A DNA stretch of 64,000 nt, from the NCBI GenBank assembly GCA_014859895.1, contig JACZKS010000090.1, forward strand, positions 62,001 to 126,000. The letters are read 5' to 3'. Below are positions 9,456-17,515 of the stretch, one piece after another. Every line of letters begins with the position of its first letter. Position 1 is the first letter of the stretch. Source of the stretch: Rhodospirillales bacterium. Lineage in GTDB: Bacteria > Pseudomonadota > Alphaproteobacteria > Rhodospirillales > Shumkoniaceae. Position numbers and translations under genes: made by a program. A model generated the notes under the pieces. It was given only the letters and a program-made list of their open reading frames with translations, was not told the DNA's origin and did not search any database.

Positions 9456-10412
9456 ATGAAAACGATCCGCCTGTCCATGGTTGCCGCCGTCCTGGCCCTT
9501 TCCATCGCCTCCACGGCCCAGGCCGCCGACGTGAAGTTCGTCAACATCGCGACGGCCAGCACGTCCGGCTCCTACTATCCGGCCGGCCTCGCCATCTCAA
9601 AGTTGATCAACGACAACCTGAAGGTCCGCGCCTCGGCACAATCGTCGGCCGGATCGGTCGAGAACGTGTCGCTCCTGCAAAACCGCGAAGCGAACATGGC
9701 GATCATCCAGAACAACGTGGTCCGCGACGCGATGGATGGCAAAGGTACATTCGAGGGCAAGGCCTACAAGGACATGGCCGTGCTGTGTCCGCTGTTCACC
9801 AATACCGACCACATCGTCATCCGGGCCGGGTCCGACATCAAGTCGCTGGCGGACATCAAGGGAACGCGTTGGGCCGTCGGCGCGCCGGGCAGCGGCACCC
9901 TGCTGTCCAACGAGGCCGTATTGTCGGGGGCGAACCTGACGCTTAAGGACGTGCAGGCCGAGCATATCGGCCAGACTGAGGCGCTGGCTGCCCTGCAGAA
10001 CGGCATCATCGACGGCGCCGACGTTATCTCGGGCATACCCTACAGCCAGCTCGATCAGGCCCGCATGTCGTCGGGCGGCCGCTTGGTGATCTATTCGATG
10101 ACGCCCGAGGAACAGAAGGCGGTTGTCGAGAACAGCGGATGGAAGGCGCCGGTCAAAATCCCCGCCAACACCTATCGCGACCAGCCGAACCCGATCCTCA
10201 CGGTATCGCACCTGGCGCTGATCATGGTGCCGAGCGATCTCCCGGAGCAGCTGGCCTACGACATCCTGAAGCTCATGCACGAAAAGACCGGCGTGCTTCG
10301 CAAGGCCCACGGCGCCTTCTCGACCTTCGACCTGTCGGCCGCGCCGGAACAGCTAGAGGCGCTGAAGCTGCCCGTCCACCCCGGCGCCAAGCGTTTCCTC
10401 GACACCATGTGA
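9456..10412 (+). CDS. TAXI-family TRAP transporter solute-binding protein
   Basis: Periplasmic binding protein of the TAXI (TRAP-associated extracytoplasmic immunogenic) type, which works with a fused DctQM-like permease. 318 residues, with a Sec signal peptide cut after about residue 23 (AQA-AD). The start of the mature chain (NIATASTSGSYYPAG) is the typical TAXI opening, where the TGG/TSGSYY loop contacts the ligand. The fused permease is encoded 85 bases downstream. TAXI proteins bind glutamate, glutamine or other carboxylates where known. The cargo here is unknown. Confidence 0.93.
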   Translation: MKTIRLSMVAAVLALSIASTAQAADVKFVNIATASTSGSYYPAGLAISKLINDNLKVRASAQSSAGSVENVSLLQNREANMAIIQNNVVRDAMDGKGTFEGKAYKDMAVLCPLFTNTDHIVIRAGSDIKSLADIKGTRWAVGAPGSGTLLSNEAVLSGANLTLKDVQAEHIGQTEALAALQNGIIDGADVISGIPYSQLDQARMSSGGRLVIYSMTPEEQKAVVENSGWKAPVKIPANTYRDQPNPILTVSHLALIMVPSDLPEQLAYDILKLMHEKTGVLRKAHGAFSTFDLSAAPEQLEALKLPVHPGAKRFLDTM

Positions 10413-10497
10413 TCCTCACGAGGCGACGGCGGACGGCTCGGGCATCCGCGCCGTCCGCCCGCCGGATCCCGCCCGTGGCGCTAGAACCCGGAAGCAG

Positions 10498-12447
10498 ATG
10501 ATCATGGACGCATCCTCGACGACTCCCGCGACGGAACAGCCGGCAGCCTTGCGCTTCGAAGGGGGTGGCCGCGGCATGCGGGGCGTTCATGCGTGGGTGG
10601 CGGCCGGCCTCGCCATCGCCACCGCGACGTTCATCCTTGCCATCAACAGCTTTCTCCTGATGGACCTGATGCGGCGCAGCGCACTGTTCATGAGCCTCGT
10701 GCTGGCGCTGACCTTCCTGCTCTTTCCCTATCGCAAGGGAGTGAAGGATCGCCAGCCCAATCCCGTCGATTATCTGCTGGCGGTGGCCAGCATGGCGTGC
10801 GGGCTCTACATCTTCGTCACCTATGACGCCTTCGTCGCCCGCAATCTCCAAATGACCGCGGCCGACTTGGCCTTCGGGGTGCTGGCGCTCTTTCTCGTCC
10901 TCGAGGGCGGCCGGCGGTGCCTGGGTATATGGCTGCCGGCGCTGGCTCTGCTGTTCCTCCTTTACGCCATCTACGGGCAATGGCTGCCGGCGCCGCTCGG
11001 CCATTTCGGGGTCAGGCCGGAACGTCTGGTCATGCGCATGTACCTGGTCAGCGAGGGGATGTTCGGCAGCATCTTCCAGATCGCCCAGACCTACATCGGC
11101 CTGTTCGTCATCTTCGGCGCCTTCCTGGTGGCCACCGGAACGACCGAGATCCTGACCCAGGTCGGCCTTTCGGTGTCGGGGCGCTTCGCCGGCGGACCGG
11201 CCAAGGTTGCCGTCGTCGCCAGCGGTCTGACCGGCATGATCTCGGGCACCGCTGCGGCCAACGTGGCGACCACCGGTACGTTGACCATTCCGATGATGAA
11301 GAAGGTGGGATTCAAGCCCGAATTCGCCGGGGCCGTGGAGTCCCTGGCCTCGACCGGCGGACTGATCATGCCGCCGATCATGGGCGCCGCCGCCTTCCTG
11401 ATTGCCGAGTTCGTCAACATCTCCTACGTCGATGTGATGATCGGCGCCATCATCCCGGCCCTGCTCTATTACGGGTCGCTGATAGGGGTCATTCACTGCC
11501 GGGCGGTCAAGCTCGGCATCCGCGGCATGTCCCGCGAGGAGATTCCGCGGTTCGGCCGCGTTCTTCGGGTCAACGGCCACCTTCTGGTGCCGATCGTCCT
11601 TCTGGTCTATCTGCTGATCGACGGCTACACCCCCACCTTCGCGGCGATGTACGGTATCGTGGCGACGGTGCTGCTCAGCTATCTCAGGAAGGCGTCACGG
11701 CTGACCCCGCGCCGATTTCTCGGCGCCCTGATGCAGGGTGGCGCCGCAGCGGTGTCGGTCAGCGTCGCCTGCCTGGTTGCCGGCATTATCGTCGGCGTCA
11801 TTTCGATCACCGGCGTCGCCGAAGTGTTCACCAGCTACATCGAGCAGTGGTCGAACGGCAGCCTGACCACGGCGCTGTTCCTGACCGGCATCGCCGCGCT
11901 GCTGCTGAGCTGCGCGCTTCCCGCCACCGCCGTCTATATCGTCGTTGCCGTCACCATCGCGCCGGCCCTGATTGCCATGGGTGCGGCACCGCTGGCGGCC
12001 CATTTCTTCGTATTCTGGTTCGGCGTGCTGTCTAACATCACGCCGCCGGTGGCGATCGCCTGTTTCACAGCAGCCGGCATCGCTGGGGCCAGCCCCGGGT
12101 CGATCGCGTGGAACGCCATGCGCATGGCGCTGCCGGCCTTCCTCATCGCCTTTGTGCTGATCCACTATCCCGACCTGCTGTTCGTCGACTGGTCGCCCTG
12201 GACCCTGCTACGCACACTGCTTTTCACGGCGGTCGGCATTACCGCCTACATCACGGCGACCGAGGGCTACTTTTTCGGGACCATCGGCTGGACTGAACGG
12301 GTATTGTTCCTCGGCGTCATGATTCTGTGCTTGGCCATGCCGGGTGCCCAAAGCGGCTGGATCGGGCTTGGCGCCTTCGCCCTGCTGGGTACCTTCGTTT
12401 ATTGGAAATCCATCCGCCGGGCCGCGGTCCGGTCGGAGGTTGCATAA
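10498..12447 (+). CDS. TRAP transporter fused permease (4TM/12TM, DctQ-DctM fusion)
   Basis: Fused membrane component partnering the TAXI binding protein. 649 residues, mostly hydrophobic: an N-terminal DctQ-like four-helix part, then a DctM-like part with GMISGTAAANVATTGTLTIP and GGLIMPPIMGAAAF signatures, then extra C-terminal helices. The ATG at 10498 is used; an ATG two codons later (10504) is equally possible. A GGAGG sequence lies inside its last codons, just before an 8-codon reading frame that leads into the aldolase gene. Confidence 0.93.
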   Translation: MIMDASSTTPATEQPAALRFEGGGRGMRGVHAWVAAGLAIATATFILAINSFLLMDLMRRSALFMSLVLALTFLLFPYRKGVKDRQPNPVDYLLAVASMACGLYIFVTYDAFVARNLQMTAADLAFGVLALFLVLEGGRRCLGIWLPALALLFLLYAIYGQWLPAPLGHFGVRPERLVMRMYLVSEGMFGSIFQIAQTYIGLFVIFGAFLVATGTTEILTQVGLSVSGRFAGGPAKVAVVASGLTGMISGTAAANVATTGTLTIPMMKKVGFKPEFAGAVESLASTGGLIMPPIMGAAAFLIAEFVNISYVDVMIGAIIPALLYYGSLIGVIHCRAVKLGIRGMSREEIPRFGRVLRVNGHLLVPIVLLVYLLIDGYTPTFAAMYGIVATVLLSYLRKASRLTPRRFLGALMQGGAAAVSVSVACLVAGIIVGVISITGVAEVFTSYIEQWSNGSLTTALFLTGIAALLLSCALPATAVYIVVAVTIAPALIAMGAAPLAAHFFVFWFGVLSNITPPVAIACFTAAGIAGASPGSIAWNAMRMALPAFLIAFVLIHYPDLLFVDWSPWTLLRTLLFTAVGITAYITATEGYFFGTIGWTERVLFLGVMILCLAMPGAQSGWIGLGAFALLGTFVYWKSIRRAAVRSEVA

Positions 12448-12448
12448 C

Positions 12449-12475
12449 ATGAAAAACTCCGGGAGAAATCGATGA
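12449..12475 (+). CDS. Possible 8-codon coupled leader reading frame
   Basis: ATG at 12449 sits nine bases after GGAGG (12435-12439) and encodes MKNSGRNR. Its TGA overlaps the ATG of the aldolase gene as ATGA. This layout could couple translation of the aldolase to the upstream frame. The aldolase has its own GGGAG site inside this frame, so the short peptide may simply be chance. Confidence 0.3.
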   Translation: MKNSGRNR

Positions 12476-13260
12476 TCAAAAGCAACCCCGTCAAAGCCCT
12501 GTTGAAAGCCGGCACGCCGGCCTTCGGCACCTGGATCACGCTGTGCCCGCATCCCCGGGTGGTCAAGATTTTCGCGGCTGCCGGCTTCGATTTCGTGATC
12601 ATCGAGATGGAGCATACCGACTTCAACATGCAGACGGTGGCCTCCCTCGTCATGCTGGCTCGCGAGGCCGGGCTGGTGCCGATCGTGCGCACGCCGGGTA
12701 CCATCAAGCCGCACGACCTGACCCGCCCGCTCGACGCCGGCGCCCAGGGCCTGCTTCTGCCCGCCATCGACACCCCCGAGCAGATCAACGCCATCATCCA
12801 GGAAACCAAGTACTACCCGATGGGCAACCGGCCGATGAATCTGCGCGGCCCGCACACCGATTACACGGTCGACAAGCCCGAGGCCATCATCGCTCACCTC
12901 AATTCCCAGACGATGTCGGTCATCATGATCGAAAGCCAGATCGGTATCGACAACCTGGACGCCATCTGCAAGGTCGAAGGGGTGGACGCCGTCATGGTCG
13001 GCCCCGACGATCTGTCGCAGGATCTGGGCGTGCCGGGGCAGCTGACCCATCCCAAGGTGACCGAGGCGGTGGAGCGCATCTTCGCCACCTGCAAGGCCAA
13101 CGGCGTCGCCTACGGCATGAGCTGCCACAATGCCGAGATGACGGAGAAGCTGGTGGCCCGGGGCGCCACGTGGCTGCCCTATTCGAACGATGCCGCCATG
13201 GTGTTCAATGCGGCGACCGGCATCGTGCCGCAACTGATGAAGATCGGAGGGCGCGCCTGA
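12472..13260 (+). CDS. HpcH/HpaI-family aldolase (class II, metal-dependent)
   Basis: Predicted to cleave (or form) 4-hydroxy-2-oxo acids, giving pyruvate or a related oxo acid plus an aldehyde. 262 residues, the usual size. Seen: E47-H48 in IEMEHTD (catalytic His), R73 (substrate carboxylate), and metal ligands E154 (IES) and D179/D180 (GPDD). It overlaps the next gene as TGATG. In the island it could break the carbon skeleton left after deamination or isomerisation, with the dehydrogenase at 8435 acting on the product. This order of steps is inferred. Confidence 0.88.
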   Translation: MIKSNPVKALLKAGTPAFGTWITLCPHPRVVKIFAAAGFDFVIIEMEHTDFNMQTVASLVMLAREAGLVPIVRTPGTIKPHDLTRPLDAGAQGLLLPAIDTPEQINAIIQETKYYPMGNRPMNLRGPHTDYTVDKPEAIIAHLNSQTMSVIMIESQIGIDNLDAICKVEGVDAVMVGPDDLSQDLGVPGQLTHPKVTEAVERIFATCKANGVAYGMSCHNAEMTEKLVARGATWLPYSNDAAMVFNAATGIVPQLMKIGGRA

Positions 13261-14075
13261 TGGCTCCAAGGAAGAAGGCCGCCAAGTCGCAACTGCTGGG
13301 CATTTCGCCCGAACAAATTGCCGGCACCACCATGAAGGCGGTGCAGATGTACAGCCCCTACGGCTACCGGGCGAAGATCGGCCTCATCGTGCCGTCAACC
13401 AACACGGTCAACGAGCCAGAATTCTATTACATGGCGCCGCGAGGCGTGTCGATCCACACGGCGCGCATCAAGCTGCTCGGCAAGGCGACCACCGAATCCT
13501 ACCTGGCGATGGGCGCCGAGACCGAACGCGCCGCCAGCGAGCTGGGCACCGCCGAGGTCGACGTCATCGCCTGGGGCTGCACCTCGGGCTCGGTCATCAT
13601 CCCGCGCCAGAAGCTGGAGGCCAGTATCGTCAAGGCGGCAGGCGTTCCCGCCGTTACCACCTTCGGCTCGGTCCTGGCCGCGCTCAAGGCCTTCGGCGTC
13701 AAAAAGCTGTCGCTCGGCACGCCCTACGTCGACTTCGTCAACGAAGAAGAAGTGCGTCTGCTGGAGGATTCCGGCTTCAAGGTATCGGCATGGTACGGCC
13801 TGCGCCTCGGCGAGACGCAGGAGGAACGCCGCGGCATCGGCCGGGTACCACCCGAATCGCTGTTCCGGTTGGCTCAGTACATCGACCGGCCGGATGCCGA
13901 AGTCATCTTCCTGAGCTGCACCAACTTGGCGACCATCGAAATGATCGACGAACTGGAAGCCGCCCTCGGCAAGCCGGTGATCACCAGCAACCAGGCGACC
14001 TTCTGGCACGCGATGCGCACGGCCGGCATCAATGACCGCCTGGAAGGCTTCGGCCGCCTGCTCAGGGAGTTCTAG
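13260..14075 (+). CDS. Maleate isomerase / Asp-Glu racemase superfamily protein
   Basis: 271-residue member of the two-cysteine racemase superfamily, closest in my reading to maleate cis-trans isomerases and arylmalonate decarboxylases. Seen: PSTNTVNEPEF near 45-55, C107 in WGCTSGS and C220 in LSCTNL, the pair expected for cysteine-based proton transfer. Known relatives convert maleate to fumarate or racemise/decarboxylate malonates. A basic, possibly disordered N-terminus of about 35 residues precedes the fold. Its start overlaps the aldolase stop by one base (TGATG) and the M20 hydrolase follows after three bases, so these genes are one transcript. Exact reaction unknown. Confidence 0.82.
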   Translation: MAPRKKAAKSQLLGISPEQIAGTTMKAVQMYSPYGYRAKIGLIVPSTNTVNEPEFYYMAPRGVSIHTARIKLLGKATTESYLAMGAETERAASELGTAEVDVIAWGCTSGSVIIPRQKLEASIVKAAGVPAVTTFGSVLAALKAFGVKKLSLGTPYVDFVNEEEVRLLEDSGFKVSAWYGLRLGETQEERRGIGRVPPESLFRLAQYIDRPDAEVIFLSCTNLATIEMIDELEAALGKPVITSNQATFWHAMRTAGINDRLEGFGRLLREF

Positions 14076-14078
14076 GCT

Positions 14079-15368
14079 ATGCGGGCGTGGCACAAGGAAG
14101 AACTGGTTCCCGGCGAGGCGCTGGCCCACCGGCTGTTCGATACGCTGGCGCGCGAAACCGCCGATCCGCCGGGTGTTACCCGGATCGGCTTCGGTGAGGG
14201 TGAACGCTTCGCCCACGAATTGCTGATGGACGAGGCGGCGGCGCGGGGCTTCGAGGTGGCGCACGACGCCGCCGGCAACCTGTTCCTCACGCAGCCGGGC
14301 GAAGATCGCTCGGGGACCATCTACATCGGCTCGCACGTCGACACCGTGCCGCACGGCGGCAACTACGACGGGGCGGCCGGCGTCATCGCCGGCCTTGCTG
14401 CACAGGCCATTTTCCATGCGGCTGGCGTCAAACCGCCTTTCGACATCACCGTTCTGGCGCTGCGGGCCGAGGAAAGCTGCTGGTTTCCGCACAGCTACAT
14501 CGGCAGCAAGACGGCGCTGGGCATCTTTGACGGCAAACTACTCGACACGCTCAAGCGCAGCGACAACGGCCGCACCCTGGCCGACCACATGTGCGAGGGC
14601 GGCTTCGATCCCGAGGCGGTGCGCCGCGGTGAATCCCTGATCGAGCGCAAGCAGGCGGTCGCCTACATCGAGCCGCACATCGAGCAGGCGCCGGTGCTGG
14701 AGATCGAGCGGTTGCCGGTCGGCATCGTCACCGGCATCCGCGGCAGCTTCCGCTATCGCACCGCCAAATGCATCGGCGCCTACGCCCATTCCGGCGCCAT
14801 GCCGCGCGAGTACCGCAAGGATGCGGCGGCGGCGACCGGCGAGCTGATCCTGCGCATGGACGAACTGTGGGCCGATCTGCTGACGGCGGGCCGCGACCTT
14901 ACCGTCACCTTCGGCGAGGTTATGACGAATCCCGAACAGCACGGCTTTTCCAAGGTGGCCGGCGAGACGCACATCTGCCTCGACGTGCGCAGCCAGGACA
15001 AGCAGACGCTCGAAACCGTGCGCGAGCGGCTGATGGCCATCGCCGACGATATCGCGGCGCGCCGTCAGGTCCGTTTCGAGTGGGGCGAACTGACCGGCAG
15101 TACGCCGGCCGTGATGTCCAAGCCGCTTCAGGACATGATGGCGGCGGCGGCCAGCCAGGCGGGAATTCCCTATCGCGTCATGGCGAGTGGCGCCGGCCAC
15201 GACGCCGCTACCTTCGCGCTTGAAGGCATCCCCACCGCCATGATCTTCATCCGCAACCAGAACGGCAGCCACAATCCAGACGAAGCCATGGACATGGCTG
15301 ACTTCGACCAGGCGCTGTCGGTACTGGTGCACATGCTCTCGATGCCCACCGCCGCTTGGCGCGGCTGA
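14079..15368 (+). CDS. M20 hydantoinase/carbamoylase-family amidase (copy 1)
   Basis: Zinc-dependent hydrolase of the allantoate amidohydrolase / N-carbamoyl-L-amino acid hydrolase family, removing a carbamoyl or ureido group as CO2 and ammonia. 429 residues, normal length. Metal ligands visible: H86 (GSHVD), D97 (YDGAAG), E131/E132 (AEES), H200 (PHIEQ) and the C-terminal NGSHNPDE histidine. It starts three bases after the maleate-isomerase-like gene. A second family member lies at 16265-17515 on the other strand, which suggests two successive or alternative C-N cleavages in the same pathway. Confidence 0.88.
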   Translation: MRAWHKEELVPGEALAHRLFDTLARETADPPGVTRIGFGEGERFAHELLMDEAAARGFEVAHDAAGNLFLTQPGEDRSGTIYIGSHVDTVPHGGNYDGAAGVIAGLAAQAIFHAAGVKPPFDITVLALRAEESCWFPHSYIGSKTALGIFDGKLLDTLKRSDNGRTLADHMCEGGFDPEAVRRGESLIERKQAVAYIEPHIEQAPVLEIERLPVGIVTGIRGSFRYRTAKCIGAYAHSGAMPREYRKDAAAATGELILRMDELWADLLTAGRDLTVTFGEVMTNPEQHGFSKVAGETHICLDVRSQDKQTLETVRERLMAIADDIAARRQVRFEWGELTGSTPAVMSKPLQDMMAAAASQAGIPYRVMASGAGHDAATFALEGIPTAMIFIRNQNGSHNPDEAMDMADFDQALSVLVHMLSMPTAAWRG

Positions 15369-15385
15369 GGCGCCGGAGGACCCCC

Positions 15386-16243
15386 ATGAAAGCCGTCGTC
15401 ATCCTGTCGCCCGAGGAATCGAAGCGGCTGATCGCCAAGGCCATCGCCGCCATGCCGGAGGTGCGCCACGCACTTGAACACGGCATCATCGGCTTGGCCC
15501 GCTGCACCACCAACGCCTTCGTCGCCGAGGAGCTGATCGGCCGGCCGCTGGCCGACCGCGGCGCCTATTGCAGCGGCTTCTTCACGGCGCGCGGCGCCTG
15601 CGCGCTCCAGGGCCGCTTCCAGGAAAAGCTGCTGGTTCTCGACCACGGCGAGGAGCGTTGGCTCAGCTACGAGCAGGGCAACGTCGCCCAGTTCATCGAG
15701 CGCATGGACAAGGACGACGTCATCATCAAGAGCGGCAACGTCATCGATCCCGAGGGCCGGGTCGGCTGCCTGGTCGCCAGCCCGACAGGCGGCGAGATCG
15801 GCGCCTATCTGCCGCCGATCCTGGTCAAGGGCATCCGCTTCCTGGTGCCGATGACGCTGAACAAGACGGTAGCGGTGCCGCTGGATCGCATGATCGATGC
15901 GCTCGGCATGTCGAAGATCGATCCGGAACGCTGCCACGGCCTGCGCTGCGGCATGATGCCGATGCCGGGGACCGTCATTACCGAGGTCGAGGCCATCCAC
16001 CAGTTGACCGGCGCCGAGGCCACTCCGGTGGCGACGGGCGGCATCGGTTCGGGGGCCGGCGCCGTCATGCTGGTTATGGACGGCGCCGAGGCGACGGTCG
16101 ACGCCGCATGGCAGCTGGTCTCGGCCATCCGCGAGAAAGGTGAACCGCCGCTCGCCGATCCCAACATCGCCTGCGACGACTGCTACATCGCCGCCCAGCC
16201 CGGCCTCGGCAACCGCTGCTCGCCGATTGCCCGCAACGCCTGA
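15386..16243 (+). CDS. Unrecognised protein within the catabolic island
   Basis: I cannot assign this 285-residue protein to a family. It has no signal peptide and no membrane helix, so it should be cytoplasmic. It has an even alpha/beta composition, glycine-rich stretches (SPTGGEIG near 130, TGGIGSGAGAV near 220) and several cysteines. One pair is close together near the C-terminus (CDDC). The ATG at 15386 follows GGAGGA. Codon use and third-position GC match its neighbours. Being the last gene of the plus-strand operon, 17 bases after a carbamoylase, it likely serves the same pathway as an enzyme or ligand-binding protein. The convergent second carbamoylase ends 21 bases downstream. Confidence 0.75.
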   Translation: MKAVVILSPEESKRLIAKAIAAMPEVRHALEHGIIGLARCTTNAFVAEELIGRPLADRGAYCSGFFTARGACALQGRFQEKLLVLDHGEERWLSYEQGNVAQFIERMDKDDVIIKSGNVIDPEGRVGCLVASPTGGEIGAYLPPILVKGIRFLVPMTLNKTVAVPLDRMIDALGMSKIDPERCHGLRCGMMPMPGTVITEVEAIHQLTGAEATPVATGGIGSGAGAVMLVMDGAEATVDAAWQLVSAIREKGEPPLADPNIACDDCYIAAQPGLGNRCSPIARNA

Positions 16244-16264
16244 GGGGACCGAAGACGGCGGCGT

Positions 16265-17515
16265 TCAGTCGAGACGGGAATCGAGGGTCAGAACGGTTTC
16301 CAACAGAACGGCGGCGCCGGCCGCCAGATCCTTTGGTTCCACCCACTCCTCCGGGCAATGGCTGCGGCCGCCCCGGCAGGGGATGAAGATCATGCCCATC
16401 GGCCCGGCATTCGCCACGTGCATGGCGTCATGCCCGGCGCCGCTGGCCATGTCGATGCAGGCAACGCCGGTTGTCGCGCAGGCGTCGCGGATGGCACCGC
16501 GCACGGTCTCCGAACAGACGGCCGGAGCGGCGTCGCTCAGCCGTTCGAAGGCGATCCGGACGCCGGTTTCGGCGGCCACCTCGTCGGCGAACTGTTGCAG
16601 GGAGGCGATGAAGGACTGGCGGGCGGCATTGGAGCTACTGCGGAATTCGACGGTCAGGCGCACCCGCCCCGGCACCACGTTGGCGGCATTGGGCTCCACG
16701 ACCAGCTGGCCGACGGTGCCGACGAAGAATCCCGTCGTGTGGTTCAGGTCCCACGCCTCCTCCTCCGCCTTGAGAACCAAGCTGGCGGCAGCAGTGAGAG
16801 CGTCCTGGCGCATATCCATCGGGGTGTTGCCGGCGTGATCGGCCCGCCCCTCGACGGTGACGGCATAGCGGGTGATGCCGACGATGCCGGTGACGACGCC
16901 GACGGCGATGCCGCCGCTTTCCAGGACCGGCCCCTGCTCGATGTGCAATTCCACGTAGGCGGCGACGCTGCCGGCCTTGCGTACCGCCTCGGTCAGCCGG
17001 TCGGGATCGCCGCCCATCCTACGGATGCCGTCGGCCAACGTCTCGCCCTCGGTATTGGTCAGGTTCAACCCGTTACGGCCCAGGCGACCACCCTGGATGC
17101 GGCTGCCGACACACGACATGCCGTATTCGCTGGGCTCCTCGGCCAGGAAGTCGACGACATCCAGCGGATGGCGCAGGACGTGGCCAGCATCGGCCAGGGA
17201 ATGGGCGGCTTCGAGCGCCGTCAATACCCCGGCGATGCCATCGAAGCGCCCGCCATTGGGCACCGTGTCGGAATGCGATCCCGCCATCAGCGGGCGCAAT
17301 CCGGCTTCCCGCCCGTCCCGCCGACCGATCAGGTTGGCCGCGGTATCGAGGCCGGTCGTCAGGCCGGCCTCCTCGAACCAGGCCTTCAACTGGGCCCGGC
17401 TGTCGGCATGCAGCGCCGAGAACGAGCGGCGGGTATAGGGAAGGGCCGGATCGGTGATGGTGGCCAGCGCCTCCAGCCGTTGCCAGAGGCGCTCGGCGTT
17501 GATCCTAGGCGGCAT
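16265..17515 (-). CDS. M20 hydantoinase/carbamoylase-family amidase (copy 2)
   Basis: Second zinc-dependent carbamoylase/allantoate-amidohydrolase-type enzyme. 416 residues. Ligands seen: H81 (GSHSD), D92 (FDGIAG), E126/E127 (AEEP), a LHIEQGP histidine near 190 and a C-terminal GRSHCPEE histidine. It carries PSEYG after the Glu pair where the family often has GSRF, so substrate preference may differ from copy 1. The ATG at 17515 overlaps the end of the amidohydrolase gene by 11 bases. The pair therefore looks like ring-opening amidohydrolase plus decarbamoylating hydrolase, as in hydantoin or allantoin degradation. Confidence 0.88.
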   Translation of the reverse strand: MPPRINAERLWQRLEALATITDPALPYTRRSFSALHADSRAQLKAWFEEAGLTTGLDTAANLIGRRDGREAGLRPLMAGSHSDTVPNGGRFDGIAGVLTALEAAHSLADAGHVLRHPLDVVDFLAEEPSEYGMSCVGSRIQGGRLGRNGLNLTNTEGETLADGIRRMGGDPDRLTEAVRKAGSVAAYVELHIEQGPVLESGGIAVGVVTGIVGITRYAVTVEGRADHAGNTPMDMRQDALTAAASLVLKAEEEAWDLNHTTGFFVGTVGQLVVEPNAANVVPGRVRLTVEFRSSSNAARQSFIASLQQFADEVAAETGVRIAFERLSDAAPAVCSETVRGAIRDACATTGVACIDMASGAGHDAMHVANAGPMGMIFIPCRGGRSHCPEEWVEPKDLAAGAAVLLETVLTLDSRLD

